From Thamnaconus septentrionalis (Eukaryota; Chordata; Actinopteri; Tetraodontiformes; Monacanthidae): a stretch of DNA of 64,000 nucleotides. The stretch lies in the NCBI GenBank assembly GCA_009823395.1, contig CM020512.1:508905-572904 (forward strand). The letters are read 5' to 3'. Shown here one piece after another: positions 20,997 to 31,062 of this stretch (position 1 is its first letter; each line of letters starts with the position of its first letter). A program made the translations under genes and the position numbers. The notes under the pieces are model-generated. The model was given only the letters and a program-made list of their open reading frames with translations, ran no database searches and had not been told where the DNA came from.

Positions 20997-21497
20997 ATGG
21001 AGCGTCCGGCGCCACGGCACCCATTCTGCCGGCCAGGCTTTTGCTGCCTACGGGGCACGCTGGCCAGCCTGGCCCTCATCAGCTGGATCATCGTTTTCAC
21101 AATCTGGTGCTTTGACCGCACGAAGAGTTCCCGGGGAGAAGGTGGCAACGCCACCAACACTGCCTCCAGCACTCCTGTTCCAGCACACCCTGCTAGTTCA
21201 CCTGCCTTTCCACCTCGCACCACACCTTACACTACACCCCACATGAACCTCAGTGTAGTGCAGCCAAGACGGGCTGACCGACACAAGAGATGGGCCACAA
21301 CTGACATGCCCACTCATTTCCTGAAGACACCTGCACACCCGTACGCAACCAATCTCTGGTGGCGTTACGCTAACTCTTCAGCCAGAGCCCAAGGACATGT
21401 GAATTGTTTTGTCTGTCCATGCATACCGCGCTCGACTGTTCAACCATCGTTCGGAGCTATTGCTCTCAGGAGAAGAACTACACTCTGTATGCATTGA
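20997..21497 (+). pseudogene. ERV env, N-terminal remnant
   Basis: It lies directly after the integrase stop in the env position. The 166-codon frame from ATG 20997 has a basic head, one hydrophobic segment (about residues 22-40, LASLALISWIIVFTIW) that would act as signal or anchor, a Ser/Thr/Pro-rich stretch with NAT and NLS glycosylation sites, and a surface-like patch HPYATNLWWRYANSSA with CFVCPCIPRS. It then ends prematurely. There is no cleavage site, fusion peptide or transmembrane subunit. Described only; not functional. Confidence 0.55.
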
Positions 21498-21728
21498 AAA
21501 CGATGCTACGCTGTACTATGTATTACAACCTGATTTTTTCCTATTTTTAGTGCAACGGTAAGTTTGTACTGATATGTGCCTTACAGGTTCCTGCCCTTAT
21601 GGTCACAGGAGGTGTAACTATCCAAGTTATCATGTTTTCATCCAAATCTAATGGTGGGTATTAACTGATGTATGTGTGGATATTTTCACTCTTGTTTCCT
21701 GTGATCATGAATGATCAAAAGGGGGGAA

Positions 21729-22084
21729 CCTAATGGAAAATAAGTATTCTTGGCTTCCCGGGTAATCTGTGAGTTTCACTGTATAATCTCGAGACATTCT
21801 CCTCGTGGCCCACCAGGGTCAGATATTCATTGTTTTGTTTTCCTCTCTTCTCCTCCTCCTTCTTCCTTATCTTGTCCCCTCCCGGTCCACTGTGTAAAGG
21901 ACCTTCTTCTTCCTTTCCTCTTCACACTTGCACTCGCATTCATTTGAGCTCTTGCACTTGTTGCATCTGTTCTGTTGGTTGTACTGTGTTTGTGCCTCGG
22001 AGCTCCGATCATTTATTTTCTGTTCATTAAATTACTTATTTACTCAGTATTTCTGCATCGGTATCTTTGCTCTTTTCCACAACA
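21729..22084 (+). repeat. ERV right LTR (356 bp)
   Basis: A polypurine tract AAAAGGGGGGAACC (21717-21730) abuts the LTR start. The LTR ends CCACAACA at 22084, followed by TGAG and the resumed gypsy protease on the minus strand. A polyadenylation-like ATTAAA stands at about 22026-22031. It is complete, in contrast to the left LTR. Confidence 0.85.
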
Positions 22085-22088
22085 TGAG

Positions 22089-23313
22089 TTACAGTCCCCA
22101 TAACATGGCCGTCCAGGGCACTGGCAGAGATCGGCTGGGGCAACGGGATCCTGTCGAGGTTGAGCTGTTGTGCTAGGTCATCGTCGATGAGGGAGACGTC
22201 TGCCCCGGAGTCTATGAGTGTTACCATGGTCTGTGCAGCACTTGCCAGTAGTAAACAAGTTTGACAGAGAGGGCGCCTCTTGGGGAACTGTTCAGATGTC
22301 TGACTCACCAGTATTTCCCCAACTACTGGTGAGCCCCGGCTTTTACTGGACAGTGGGAGATGAAATGGCCAGTCTGACCACAGTACAGGCAGTGGTTCTC
22401 CTTGCGACGACGCTGGCGTTCCTCTGGAGTGACACTGGTTGTGCCAATCTGCATAGGTTCTGGCCCTCCTTCTTGGCGTGGGGCCACTGAAGCTGTGACC
22501 TCGGAAGATGAGCGGGCCTTCTTCCAAGTGCTTTGGTTAACGCCTTCTCGCCACCTCTCCTCCAGTCGGGCTTGGATATGTTGATCCACCCGTGTTGTCA
22601 GCTCAATGAGCCTATCCAAAGAATTAGGGAGCTCATAGGAAACAAGCTCATCCTTGATGTATCTCGCCAGGCCCAACAGGTAAGCATCACACTGGGCCTC
22701 AAAATTCCAATTGCTCTGTCGAGCCCGGGTGCAAAAGTCTATGGAATAGTCTGCCACAGATTGATCCCCTTGACGAAGGTTCATCAGACCCACCGAGGAG
22801 TCTGGACCATGAGAGGGCACCCCAAATACCCTGCAAAGCTCTGCGGAGATGACTGGAGGCGCAGACTGGAGTGCGTTGCTCCCATTCGGCGGTCCCCCAC
22901 AGACGAGCTCTTCCTGTGAGATGGTTGATGGTGAAAGCCACCCTGGCCTCCTCTGAAGCGAAGGTGTGCGGCTGCAGCGCAAACAGGATCGAGCAGTTGG
23001 TGAGGAACGGGTTGCGGTTCTCTGGATCTCCAGCATAGCACTCCGGGACCCCCACCCGTGGCTCAGGTGGGGATATTAGCAATGGGGTTCTAACCGATGA
23101 AGGCCCTGCAGTGGGGGCTAAGGTTGACATCCGCGAGAAGGCATCTGAGAGTTGCTGAACCTGTGCGGTTAGCACTGCTATTACCTGTTGCTGGTCTACA
23201 GCAGCTTGGTGGATCTCTGCAGTGCTGGAGTCAAGCCGAGATTCATGATGATGAAGGACACTCTCCACCTTCTCCAGGTGTGCCTGTGGTGACGACGCTT
23301 CTGCTAGGTCCAT
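22089..23313 (-). pseudogene. Gypsy gag and protease start (second gypsy)
   Basis: Gag starts at ATG 23313 (MDLAEASSPQAHLEKVE), continues with a helical region, then PEPRVGVPECYAGDPE and QPHTFASEEARVAFTINHL. A frameshift near 22870 leads to GDQSVADYSIDFCTRARQS and AYLLGLARYIKDELVSYELP, and a CCHC knuckle CLYCGQTGHFISHC near 22370. The protease follows in another frame with VTLIDSGADVSLIDDDLA and PISASALDGHVMGTVTHV, cut at 22088 by the ERV. This gag-knuckle-protease layout is standard for fish gypsy elements; three frames mean it is dead. Confidence 0.75.
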
Positions 23314-23400
23314 GTTGTGGCCAGATTGTACTGAAACGGGTGTGTTTTGAACCCATCGGAAAGGACTAAAGTGGGGAAAAAGAATGTCCAAACTCTGACA

Positions 23401-23915
23401 GTTATGGCTGCAAGGCGGACCTCATTTGATGCTTGTTATGCCTTCTGTCCCTGATTCATAGGTTTTACTTTTTGTAATGACTGTGTTTTTGTTTTGTTTT
23501 TTACAAGAAATCTTAGAAGGGCTTAGAATTATTTCGTTTAATACTGTTGACTTGTGTCAAATCACTGTCCTAGCAGAGAAAATGAAGATGCTGAAACAAT
23601 CACTTGAGTCACAAAGTTGTTTTTTATTAGACAAGAGTATCTGCACAACATAAGTCCACACAAAGCACAAAACAGCAACAGCTTCATTGAACCGATGTTA
23701 ACATGCTACAAGGCGTTAAAATCGCTAAAACTTAAAAGACGTGCTGCCTCTTAAGTTCCGCTGCCAGTGAACACAAAACACACGCAAAACAAGGAGTTAG
23801 ATGTGGTGGCTAAAAGTTTATTGACATGAGACAGCGGTGGTACTTTGCAAATAGCCACTCTCCCGTTGCCCATCGGCCGAGAATGTTGGTTTTCGTGAAG
23901 GACTCGCACTCATCT
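23401..23915. repeat. Unclassified repeat R1, copy A (uninterrupted)
   Basis: Shared with 49190-49338 plus 50085-50330: for example GCAAGGCGGA, GACAAGAGTATCTGCACAA, AACCGATGTTAACATGCT and GGAGTTAGATGTGGTGGCTA. Copy B is interrupted by a Harbinger-like MITE whereas this copy is not, so it shows the empty site. No coding frame and no terminal repeats are evident. Confidence 0.7.
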
Positions 23916-23919
23916 TTTA

Positions 23920-25690
23920 ATAATAATAATAATAATAATAAACTTTTATTTGTACAGCGCTAAATCACAACCAATGGCGTCTCAAAGCGCTTTATACAAT
24001 CAGAGAGAACCAACTGGGCCCCCGGAGCAAGCAAGATGCGACAGTGGCTGGGAAAAACTCCCCTGTGGGAAGAAACCTAGGGCAGAACCAGACTCCAGAG
24101 GGCCATCATCTGCCTATGAGTAGTTGGGGTGAAATACAAAAATAGAGGAGATACAGAGAAAGAGAGAAATGAGTAGAGTGAGCCAGGGTGGCAGACAGGA
24201 CAGAGTGAAAAACAGATACACCAACCAGGCATTCACAAAACGGATATAAACGCAAAGAATAGGAAATAATTCAAGGCTGCTGTCCGTGTGGGCTGTAAGT
24301 GTCCATGCTTTGGAAGGCAGGAGCCTATCCCGATGGACAATCTGCCGATAGGACAAGTCCAGGTCCTAGGCGTGGTGGTGGGATGAAGCGATGACACCAA
24401 GACCCCCAGACAGCACAATCCAGCTCCTGGCGCAGTGGTCATCACCTGCCGGGGACACAGAGACTGCGGCAGTATCATGCATATCGAGCATACTGTACAA
24501 AGCATAATGAGAGCTAGTTTGGACAGAGTAGATAGAGTCAAAAGAGTCAGATAGAGTCAAAAGAGTCAAAGATTGATTGGGTGAGGAGAGTGATAGAAGC
24601 TCCGCCTGCACAGAGCAACGATCCCTGTAACGGGAGTGAAAGATCTCCCTCCACGGCGTAAGCCTATAGCAGCTTAACTGACAGTGGATGGAATCTAACT
24701 ATAAACTTTAAGAAAAAGGAAAGTCTTAAGTCTACTCCTAAATAAACTAACTGTGTCTGCCCCCCTCACCGAGGCTGGAAGATGATTCCAAAATAAAGGT
24801 GCCAGGAAACTGAAACACCTACCTCCTGACCTAATGCTAGAAATTTTTGGGATAACTAAAAGTCCTGAATCCTCAGAGCGAAGGGCTCTTGGAGGATGAT
24901 AAAGTTCAATTAGTTCCCTAATATAAGAAGGAGCCTGAGAACAAAGAGCTTTGTAAGTTAAAACTAGAATCTAAAATTCAATTCTAAATTTGACAGGCAG
25001 CCAATGCAAGGAAGCTAAGATTGGAGTAATATGCTGCCTCCTTCTAGTTCCGGTTAACATCGTGCCGCAGAGTTTTGGATTAACTGTAATGTCCTAAGGG
25101 ACGAATTTGGGCATCCTGCTAGTACCGAGTTACAGTAATCTAGCCTAGATGTAACAAAAGGCATGGATTATTTTTTCAGCGTCTTTGAAGGACAAAAAAA
25201 CTCGAATTTTGGCAATGTTTCTTAAGTGGAAGAAAGCTGACCTCCCCACATTCTGTATATGAGAATTAAAGGTCAGGTCCTGATCAAAAGTGACTCCAAG
25301 GTTCCTCACAGTAGAACTGGGTGTAGTACCAAATAGACCACCCTGTCCATCAAAGGCTCTGTCCCTACTCTCTCGCGAATCAAATATAATGACCTCAGTT
25401 TTATTGGTATTAAGCAACAAGAAATTCTGTGTCATCCAAGTTCTGACATCACGAAGACAAGATTCCAATTTGGCCAACTGATAAGCCTCATTTGCCTTAA
25501 AAGACAAGTACAGCTGTGTGTCATCTGCATAGGAATGGAAACTGATGTTATGCTTTCTGATGATGTCACCAAGAGGTGACATGTAGATGTTGAAGAGAAG
25601 TGGCCCAAGTACAGATCCTTGCGGGACACCATGAATGAATCTTTTGTCAAAACTCTTACCGAATGAATGCCCTGCTCTGTGCCTACGTCA
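23920..25690 (-). mobile_element. L2/Maui-type LINE, 5'-truncated
   Basis: On the minus strand RT sequence (25665-25145) is followed by a long 3' untranslated region whose last part, AGCGCTGTACAAATAAAAG, leads into a (TTA)n tail at 23920-23942. The same 3' region is found at 44837-45100 in a second copy. 5' truncation at about 25690 and a simple-repeat tail are normal for this LINE group. Confidence 0.8.
25145..25665 (-). pseudogene. L2-type reverse transcriptase, C-terminal half of palm
   Basis: A minus-strand frame shows [18 protein letters not shown], then [14 protein letters not shown] (the catalytic YADD box), then [11 protein letters not shown] and [18 protein letters not shown], and ends near [11 protein letters not shown]. 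This motif order is that of L2/Maui and Rex-type RT. The upstream endonuclease and the C-terminal part are absent or broken; a stop stands at 25145. Confidence 0.8.
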
Positions 25691-25867
25691 CCATTATGGT
25701 CCCTGCTTAGCGCGCTTGGAACCCCAAGGAAGCTAGGACAAAAGTTGCAATGGTTGGAACCATGTTGGTGCCAAAGGAAACGCCTGCAAGCTGAGGCGAG
25801 CCCATGGCAACATGCCTTAGGTAACTGGTGAGTAACTAAGTAACTAGTGAGTAAATACAGTAAGCAA

Positions 25868-26080
25868 CTAGAGCATAGGTGTCAAACTCTGGCCCGCGGG
25901 ACAAATTTAGCCCGACAGAGTCATTTCATTTGGTCCGCAAGACTATACAAACACGGTCCTAGAGCTGGCCTGCCGGGATTACACAGCACATGTAGAGCTA
26001 ATACAACAAATCTCAGAATGCTCTACCGTTATTTTGATGCATCAATTACGACAGGACGCTCATTGAAGGATATTATTATG
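25868..26080. mobile_element. hAT MITE, family M2 copy 2 (right end lost)
   Basis: It begins GCATAGGTGTCAAACTCTGG and shares the body with copy 1 (ACACAGCACATGTA, CAGAATGCTCTACCG, TTATTTTGATG). The right terminal repeat is missing, the copy abutting a TTAA at 26083. The flanking CTAGAGCATA is also beside copy 3, so the true end may lie a few bases further out. Confidence 0.6.
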
Positions 26081-26082
26081 AC

Positions 26083-26713
26083 TTAACCCTTTAAGCGCCA
26101 CAATTTTTTCAAGAAAATATTCAATTTTGATATCAAGATTTCAAATGGCTGTGACTTGAAATTGGTTAGAGATAAAGCCATACTGTAATTGAGAAATAAT
26201 CTTCAGTAAACCCAAACTTTTTGTTTGTTTGTTTTTGTATTATGTTAGATGTCAGAGATCTGTATGTCAGATCCCTGTCTCCACAATACCCCACAGGCTC
26301 ATCAAAATGTTTTATCCACTTTTGATAATTTTCCATATATCTCAAACAGACCCAGCAATCATCACTGTAATTTACAGGTGACCACGAACATCCCTGCTGC
26401 CTCCACCGGCACTGGCTGGGCGTTTCCTCCCACAGCTTTTACCACGTTGATCACTAACTCACTGCGCCCTCCGTCACCATTAGCGGTGTTTTTAGCACTC
26501 ATGCTTCCCCCACCACATCCCCTCATCCTCATTCACCAATTACTCCCACCCCGGCCACGCTGAAGCGAAGCATGTGCTGCTTGGTGACTATCGTGGTGCA
26601 TCGACTCGCTGCCGCTGCGTAACTAAAGACGCACCGGCAGACTCGCTCTCACGGGAGGACTGAACATCATCGTCAAAATGCAAATATTCCTCATTGGAAT
26701 CTGAGTCAGACAT
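26083..26713 (-). mobile_element. piggyBac-like remnant
   Basis: TTAA at 26083-26086 is followed by CCCTTTAAGCGCCAC, which resembles piggyBac ends (TTAA target, CCYTT... terminus). A transposase head-like ORF reads inward from 26713. The other end, with its TTAA, was not found, so the right limit is set at the ORF start. Confidence 0.4.
26588..26713 (-). pseudogene. piggyBac transposase-like acidic N-terminus (41 codons)
   Basis: From ATG 26711-26713 the frame reads MSDSDSNEEYLHFDDDVQSS then RESESAGAS, stopping at TAG 26588-26590. An acidic Ser/Asp/Glu-rich start of this kind is common to PGBD-type transposases of fish. No catalytic DDD core is left downstream. Short and low-complexity, so the call is tentative. 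Confidence 0.35.
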
Positions 26714-27149
26714 TACTTGACGAAATACTTTGTCAACGAACAAACCTCTCTGCAATGTATTCTCGGTAAAATTCGCTGTCTTTCTCTCTCTGCTCCCACT
26801 ACAACCACTTCCTCGTCTCCTCGACTGAGGCGGGCTTTCTCTCTATTTATACTCCGAAATCTGAATATAAACACCCCCACAAATGCTGCTCAGATTGAAG
26901 CCACAGGTGTCTGCCATCTCCTGGTGTAAAGTGTAAACTACTTTTATTACCTTATTTGCCGCTATGGCCTGTTTAATTCAGCAATGATGCTTGTCGCAAT
27001 TTCGCAGGGGGGCGGGGGACTACAAGAAATTCCGCTGCTGAGTGAAATATGCTCTCTGAGTTGGCAGCCCAATGATGAACAACTCAGCAGGTGGCAGATT
27101 TATTATTCAACCTTCTAGCTTCCGGCAGTTTCAACCTGCTGGCTCCAAT
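26714..27149. other. Non-coding flank between piggyBac scrap and R2-like LINE
   Basis: The stretch is pyrimidine-rich near 26780-26850 with no supported gene. It may be the untranslated part of the piggyBac remnant. Confidence 0.35.
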
Positions 27150-28634
27150 TTTTTTTCCCACCTAGTCATTTGAATAGTACAGGTTTATCTGCTTGGCATC
27201 TCTGCCTGTCGCACCTCCTCCAGTGCACTTCGAGGTCAGCTGCAGGGTTGTCAGCTGGTGCCACGTTCACTGATGTTTCGCCCCCTAGCCAGGACACCTC
27301 GCGGTGGGGGGGCAGTGGCTTTTGTGGGGACGTCTCCCCACACCACTCCCTGCAATTGACCTCATTGGGGTGTTGAGCCACAGCTGTTGTCCTTCCTCCG
27401 TAGCCACATCCAGAAACTCGCTTTCTCTGCCTCTTCCGCCAGCTCCTTGGTTGCCTTCTTCAGGCTTGCTCCGGTCATTCCCACCACGCGGAGAAGTCAG
27501 ACTGCAGACCCCCCCACGAAGCCCCTGCATCCGACCTCCACGGGGTGAATTGTCGTGGACCAGCCTCCACCTCTGCACTCCTGTGCCAGGCCGCTGTACT
27601 TGGACCGCTTGAGCTCATGTGCTACTGGTATTCCCTCCTCCCAGGGCACAGTCAGTTCGATAATGAGGACTTTCTTGGCAGCCGTGGACCACATGACAAC
27701 GTCAGGTCTTTGCGTCGCCAGTGTGATCTCCGTTGGGAAGATGTGCGTTTTTTCCAGGTCGACACGCATTTCCCAGCTCTTTCCAGGGCTAAGCAGACGT
27801 GCTGATTTTACCAACGCTGTCGTCCGCCCTACCTCTCCTGGCTTGATGAAGACAATATTTGGCCATTGGAGATCTGAGGAGTTGTTCGCCCCAACCCTGC
27901 ACCTCTCCAACAGCTCAGCCAACTTCCTCAGCACCTGATTGTGCCTCCACCGGAACCGCCCCTGTGTTAAGGCAACATTGCACCCTGACAGGATGTGCTG
28001 GAGACCTGCGTTGTCTTTGCTGCACAGGGGGCACTTGCCCTCACTTCCGAACCATTGGGCGAGGTTCCGAGGGCATGGAAGGGTGTTGTACGCTGCCCTC
28101 AGGAGGAAACTGAGCCGCGACTGAGGAGTCCGCCAGATGTCGGCCCACGTTATGACTCTGTGGATGGTATCCTCCCAGCGAGTCCAAGCTCCCCGTTTCC
28201 CCTGGGACACGGCCTTGATGAGTTAGTGGTCCCGCGTCACCTGCGAGACCTCTTCCACAACCATGGTCTTCCTCTGCTCCCTTGTGGCTTCGGAACACAA
28301 TTGGACTGGTTGCCCCCAGCCCAGCCCTGCCCGGCTGACTTGGGCTCTTACCATGATCTCCTTTTGCTGCAGCCTGGCGACATCTTGGTCCACTTCCTCC
28401 TGTGCCCTCCACTTCCGCCCGGTGCGGACGGTCACCGCTGCGCCCTTCACTGCTTCGTCTCTGGACTCCCTCAGCTCGAGGACGAGGCGAACTTTCTCCT
28501 GCCTGTATCCTGTGCTGGTGGACTTCAGAGGGAGTTGCAGAATGTTCTTGCCAAAGAAGCCGGTGTCTGAGAAACAGCGGGGCAGGCCCAGCCACTTCCT
28601 GATGTAACTAGTATGAGATGGGAAACACAATTCT
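27150..28634 (-). mobile_element. R2/NeSL-like LINE with restriction-like endonuclease, 5'-truncated
   Basis: On the minus strand it ends in an A-run at 27151-27158 and starts abruptly inside the RT at about 28630. The coding part has the RT end, a Cys/His cluster and a PD-D/E-K type endonuclease, the layout of restriction-like-endonuclease LINEs. Such LINEs often choose specific targets, but no rDNA or snRNA gene flanks this truncated copy. Confidence 0.7.
27285..28630 (-). pseudogene. R2-like ORF C-terminal: RT end, CCHC, restriction-like endonuclease
   Basis: From 28630: YIRKWLGLPRCFSDTGFFGK and LQLPLKSTSTGYRQEKVRLV (RT C-terminus), an in-frame TAA at 28223-28225, then AYNTLPCPRNLAQWFG, a CPLC...H....C cluster (CPLCSKDNAGLQHILSGC), and the endonuclease with TQRPDVVMWSTAAKKVLIIE, LTVPWEEGIPVAHELKRSKY. 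The Asp of PDVV, the Glu of IIELT and the Lys of KRSKY are the expected catalytic set. After GFVGGS a frameshift near 27510 leads to the last 75 codons ending at 27285. One nonsense plus one frameshift separate it from an open frame. Confidence 0.75.
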
Positions 28635-29312
28635 TTTTTGCTGACTCAACTCATTCATACGAGACACTCACTGAAGGGTTTGGGGTTTTTGAGTTGTTTA
28701 AGTCACTTCATGACTCACAAAAAGCATGCAGGAAAAAATCTGTGCACAACAAGCTCTGCCCCACTCCCAAAGAGAAGCGGGGTATTAAGTCATTTGTGTC
28801 ACTCAGTGATTCAAAAACTATTCACACATCAATCTTGATGTATGATTTTGCTGTTTGTCTGTTGTGTTGTGTTACAAATTGTTTGCATGAACTCTCACCT
28901 GTTTTCATGATCTTTGATAATTGCAGTTATTTGATTCTTGTTATGAACTATTTCTCTTTTTTCCCTAAATCAAAGCTCCTAGCATCCAGAAGCGAATTAT
29001 TCCCAGTGACTTGAGGAAAGATTATCAGACAGACGGACATCCACACTCCCTGTCCCAATTTAGTGTGTGTGTGTGTGTGTGTCTGCGTGCGCACGTGTGT
29101 GTGCAGGTGCGTCTGTGTGTGTGTATGTGTGTGTGTGTGTGTGTCTGCGTGCGCGCGTGTGTGTATGTGTGTGTGTGTGTGTGCGTGCGTGCACTGTGCG
29201 CCAACATGTGCTCGAAGTTCTCACCTTTTCCCAGAAAAAAAATATTCTATGGCGGCACGTTTAGATTGATCAGAGTTTCTTCCGCCTGAGCAGTCACCAG
29301 CCATCCTCACTG
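28635..29312. other. Non-coding spacer with an interrupted (TG)n
   Basis: Nothing gene-like is visible. A TG/GTGC microsatellite lies at about 29062-29192. Frames crossing it encode Cys/Val repeats only. Confidence 0.6.
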
Positions 29313-29942
29313 GTGTCGAAGGCGGAGGAGGAAGCAGAGACAGAAGGGGCAAGAGAGGTGGCCTGTGGACTAGGCTACATGCTAACCGGCACAGACCAGC
29401 TTTTTGAGTCTCTTCCTCACAAACTTCGGTGTGGAAGGAGAATTGTGGAACTTAAAGCAGTGCTGCCAAAATTTCACAAGTACATACATTTTCCTACCAG
29501 AGGCAATTATATACTGGACCAGGTTTACACTATAATATTAAGGCATTGGCATCTTCACACCTGGGCATATTTGATCATATTGTTTTGGAAATCATCCCAG
29601 CCTATAGACCTCTCATCTGCAGGGCAAGACCAACTGTTAAAACTGTACAAGTCTGGAGTGATGAAGCCACCTCAATGCTTCAAGGCCGCTTTGAGCACAC
29701 AGAAGGGTGTCGAAATCAACACTGCCTCCAGGTCAGGTGACATGCTTGCTTATAGCAGGGCCTGCAGAGACCTGAGGAAGGGCATAAGGGAGGAAAAACA
29801 AAGGTACAAGCAACGTATTGAGGGACACAACAACCCCCGGAGTATGTGGAGAGGCTTTCAGACCATGATGGATTACAATGGATGGATTATAAGTGCAGCA
29901 ACGTGCAGAACAGCCATGACAGAACACTCCCTGACACCTTAA
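29313..29942 (+). pseudogene. Rex1-type endonuclease end and RT start
   Basis: ELKAVLPKFHKYIHFPTRGN with YILDQVYT (about 29450-29540) matches LKSVLPKFQQHVHCPTRGK of the better copy at 33312-35860. Then QCFKAALSTQKGVEIN, SGDMLAYSRACRDLRKGIRE and KQRYKQRIEGHNNPRSMW form the linker to RT. A frame change near 29560 is implied by the loss of the LGQSDHISL stretch. No active site is complete. Confidence 0.65.
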
Positions 29943-30044
29943 ACCAGTTCTTCGCATGCTTTGAGACACAAGACAGCAGAGAGTTGGTCCAACCTGCCCA
30001 GTCTGAAGAGGGGGAGCAGCAGCAAACTCTCAACCTACAGTGAC

Positions 30045-30850
30045 ATCAGGTGAAATACACACAGAACAGGATCAACATCAACCAGGCTGTTGGTCCAGAC
30101 AGGGTTTCAGGTTGGACTTTAAATTTGTGTGCAGACCACCTAGCAGGTGTATTTCTGGACACCTTTGTCAAATTTGCCTTCAACACCACTGTTGTGGGTC
30201 TCATATCGGACAATATTTAGTGCATTTTGACAGACTTGCCTGTCAGACAGCACAGTCAGTAACACTGAGGCACCTCAGGGAATTGTCCTCTCTACATTCC
30301 TCTTTACTGTCTACACCACAGACTTCAGCTATCGGTCAGAGTCCTGTCATCTTCAGAAGTTCTCTGATGACTTGTCCATAGTTGGATCTATCAGAAGGGG
30401 GCAAGCGTCAGAGTACAGGGCTGATATTAGTGACTGTGGCATGGTGTGAGCTGAACCACCACAAGCTGCCTCTACTTCCTGAGGAGGCTCAGGTCATTCA
30501 ACATCTGCCAGACTATGCTGAGAATGTTCCATGAGTCTGTGGTCTTGAGTACGATCTTGTTTGCTGTGGTGTGCTGGGGCAGCAGACTTAGGGTCACAGA
30601 TTCAAACAGGCTCAACAAACTCATCCGCAAAGCTGGTGATGTTGTGGGGGTGAAACTGGATTCCTTAGAGACAGTGATGAAGAGACGGATGCGAGGCATC
30701 CTGGACTACACCTTCCACACCCTTCATCAGCTCCATGTCCAACACAGGAGCACACGGACCAATAGACTCAGACCACCCACCTGGAAAACGGAGCGCAACA
30801 GAAGGTCTTTTCTTCCTGTGGCAATAAAACTGTATCACTCCTCACTGTAA
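30045..30850 (+). pseudogene. Rex1-type RT scraps and C-terminal domain
   Basis: RT pieces are [14 protein letters not shown] near 30080 and EAPQGIVLSTFLFTVYTTDF followed by FSDDLSIVGS near 30270-30390, where the catalytic box reads FSDD instead of FADD. From about 30473 one frame runs YFLRRLRSFNICQTMLRMFH, STILFAVVCWGSRLRVTDSN and SFLPVAIKLYHSSL to the stop at 30850, the conserved tail of this LINE group. Frames change several times. Confidence 0.7.
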
Positions 30851-31062
30851 AATCACTGACTGCTTACCACATTCGTTCACTTCCACCTATTTTACAGTCA
30901 ACTTATTTTTCACACTGCTTAATTTGCACTATGTTACTAGCTGTGTCCAGAGCCCTTTCCCTTCTTTCTTTTTATTTGCATGCTTATTTTACTTTACTTT
31001 TGCACTATGTACAGTCTTCAGGTTGAATGGAGCACTGTTACGAACAAAATTTCCCGATGGGT

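Larger units (their letters stand above)
16968..22084 (+). mobile_element. Defective endogenous retrovirus with two LTRs and an env remnant
   Basis: It is flanked by TGAG duplications (16964-16967 and 22085-22088), starts TGTAATGG and ends CACAACA. Gene order LTR, (gag lost), protease, RT thumb-RNase H, integrase, env head, LTR is retroviral. It lies opposite to the gypsy element it interrupts. The left LTR is cut at about 17227 and the primer site and gag are gone; the RT palm, the integrase middle and most of env are also deleted. Integrase C-terminal residues resemble gamma/epsilon-type viruses. It cannot replicate. Confidence 0.85.
14781..23400 (-). mobile_element. Second Ty3/gypsy element, split by an endogenous retrovirus
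   Basis: On the minus strand gag starts at 23313, protease follows at about 22300-22090, then the reading is interrupted by the ERV at 16968-22084 and resumes at 16963 with the end of protease, RT, RNase H and a partial integrase to 14800. A polypurine tract (TTGAGGGGGG) and TGTCATAGTTTGGACATTC follow at 14799 leftward; the same TGTCAGAGTTTGGACATTC stands at 23400, so these are probably the two LTR starts, the right one being deleted to a stub. Confidence 0.7.

Noticed and set aside
20498..21223. Minus-strand frames of 80-84 codons
   Set aside because: Shadows of ERV integrase and env frames, which match known motifs on the plus strand.
27545..28607. Plus-strand frames of 127 and 191 codons
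   Set aside because: They are antisense shadows of the R2-like LINE coding sequence, which has recognisable motifs on the minus strand.
29062..29192. Cys/Val-rich frames of 60-92 codons
   Set aside because: Translations of a TG microsatellite.
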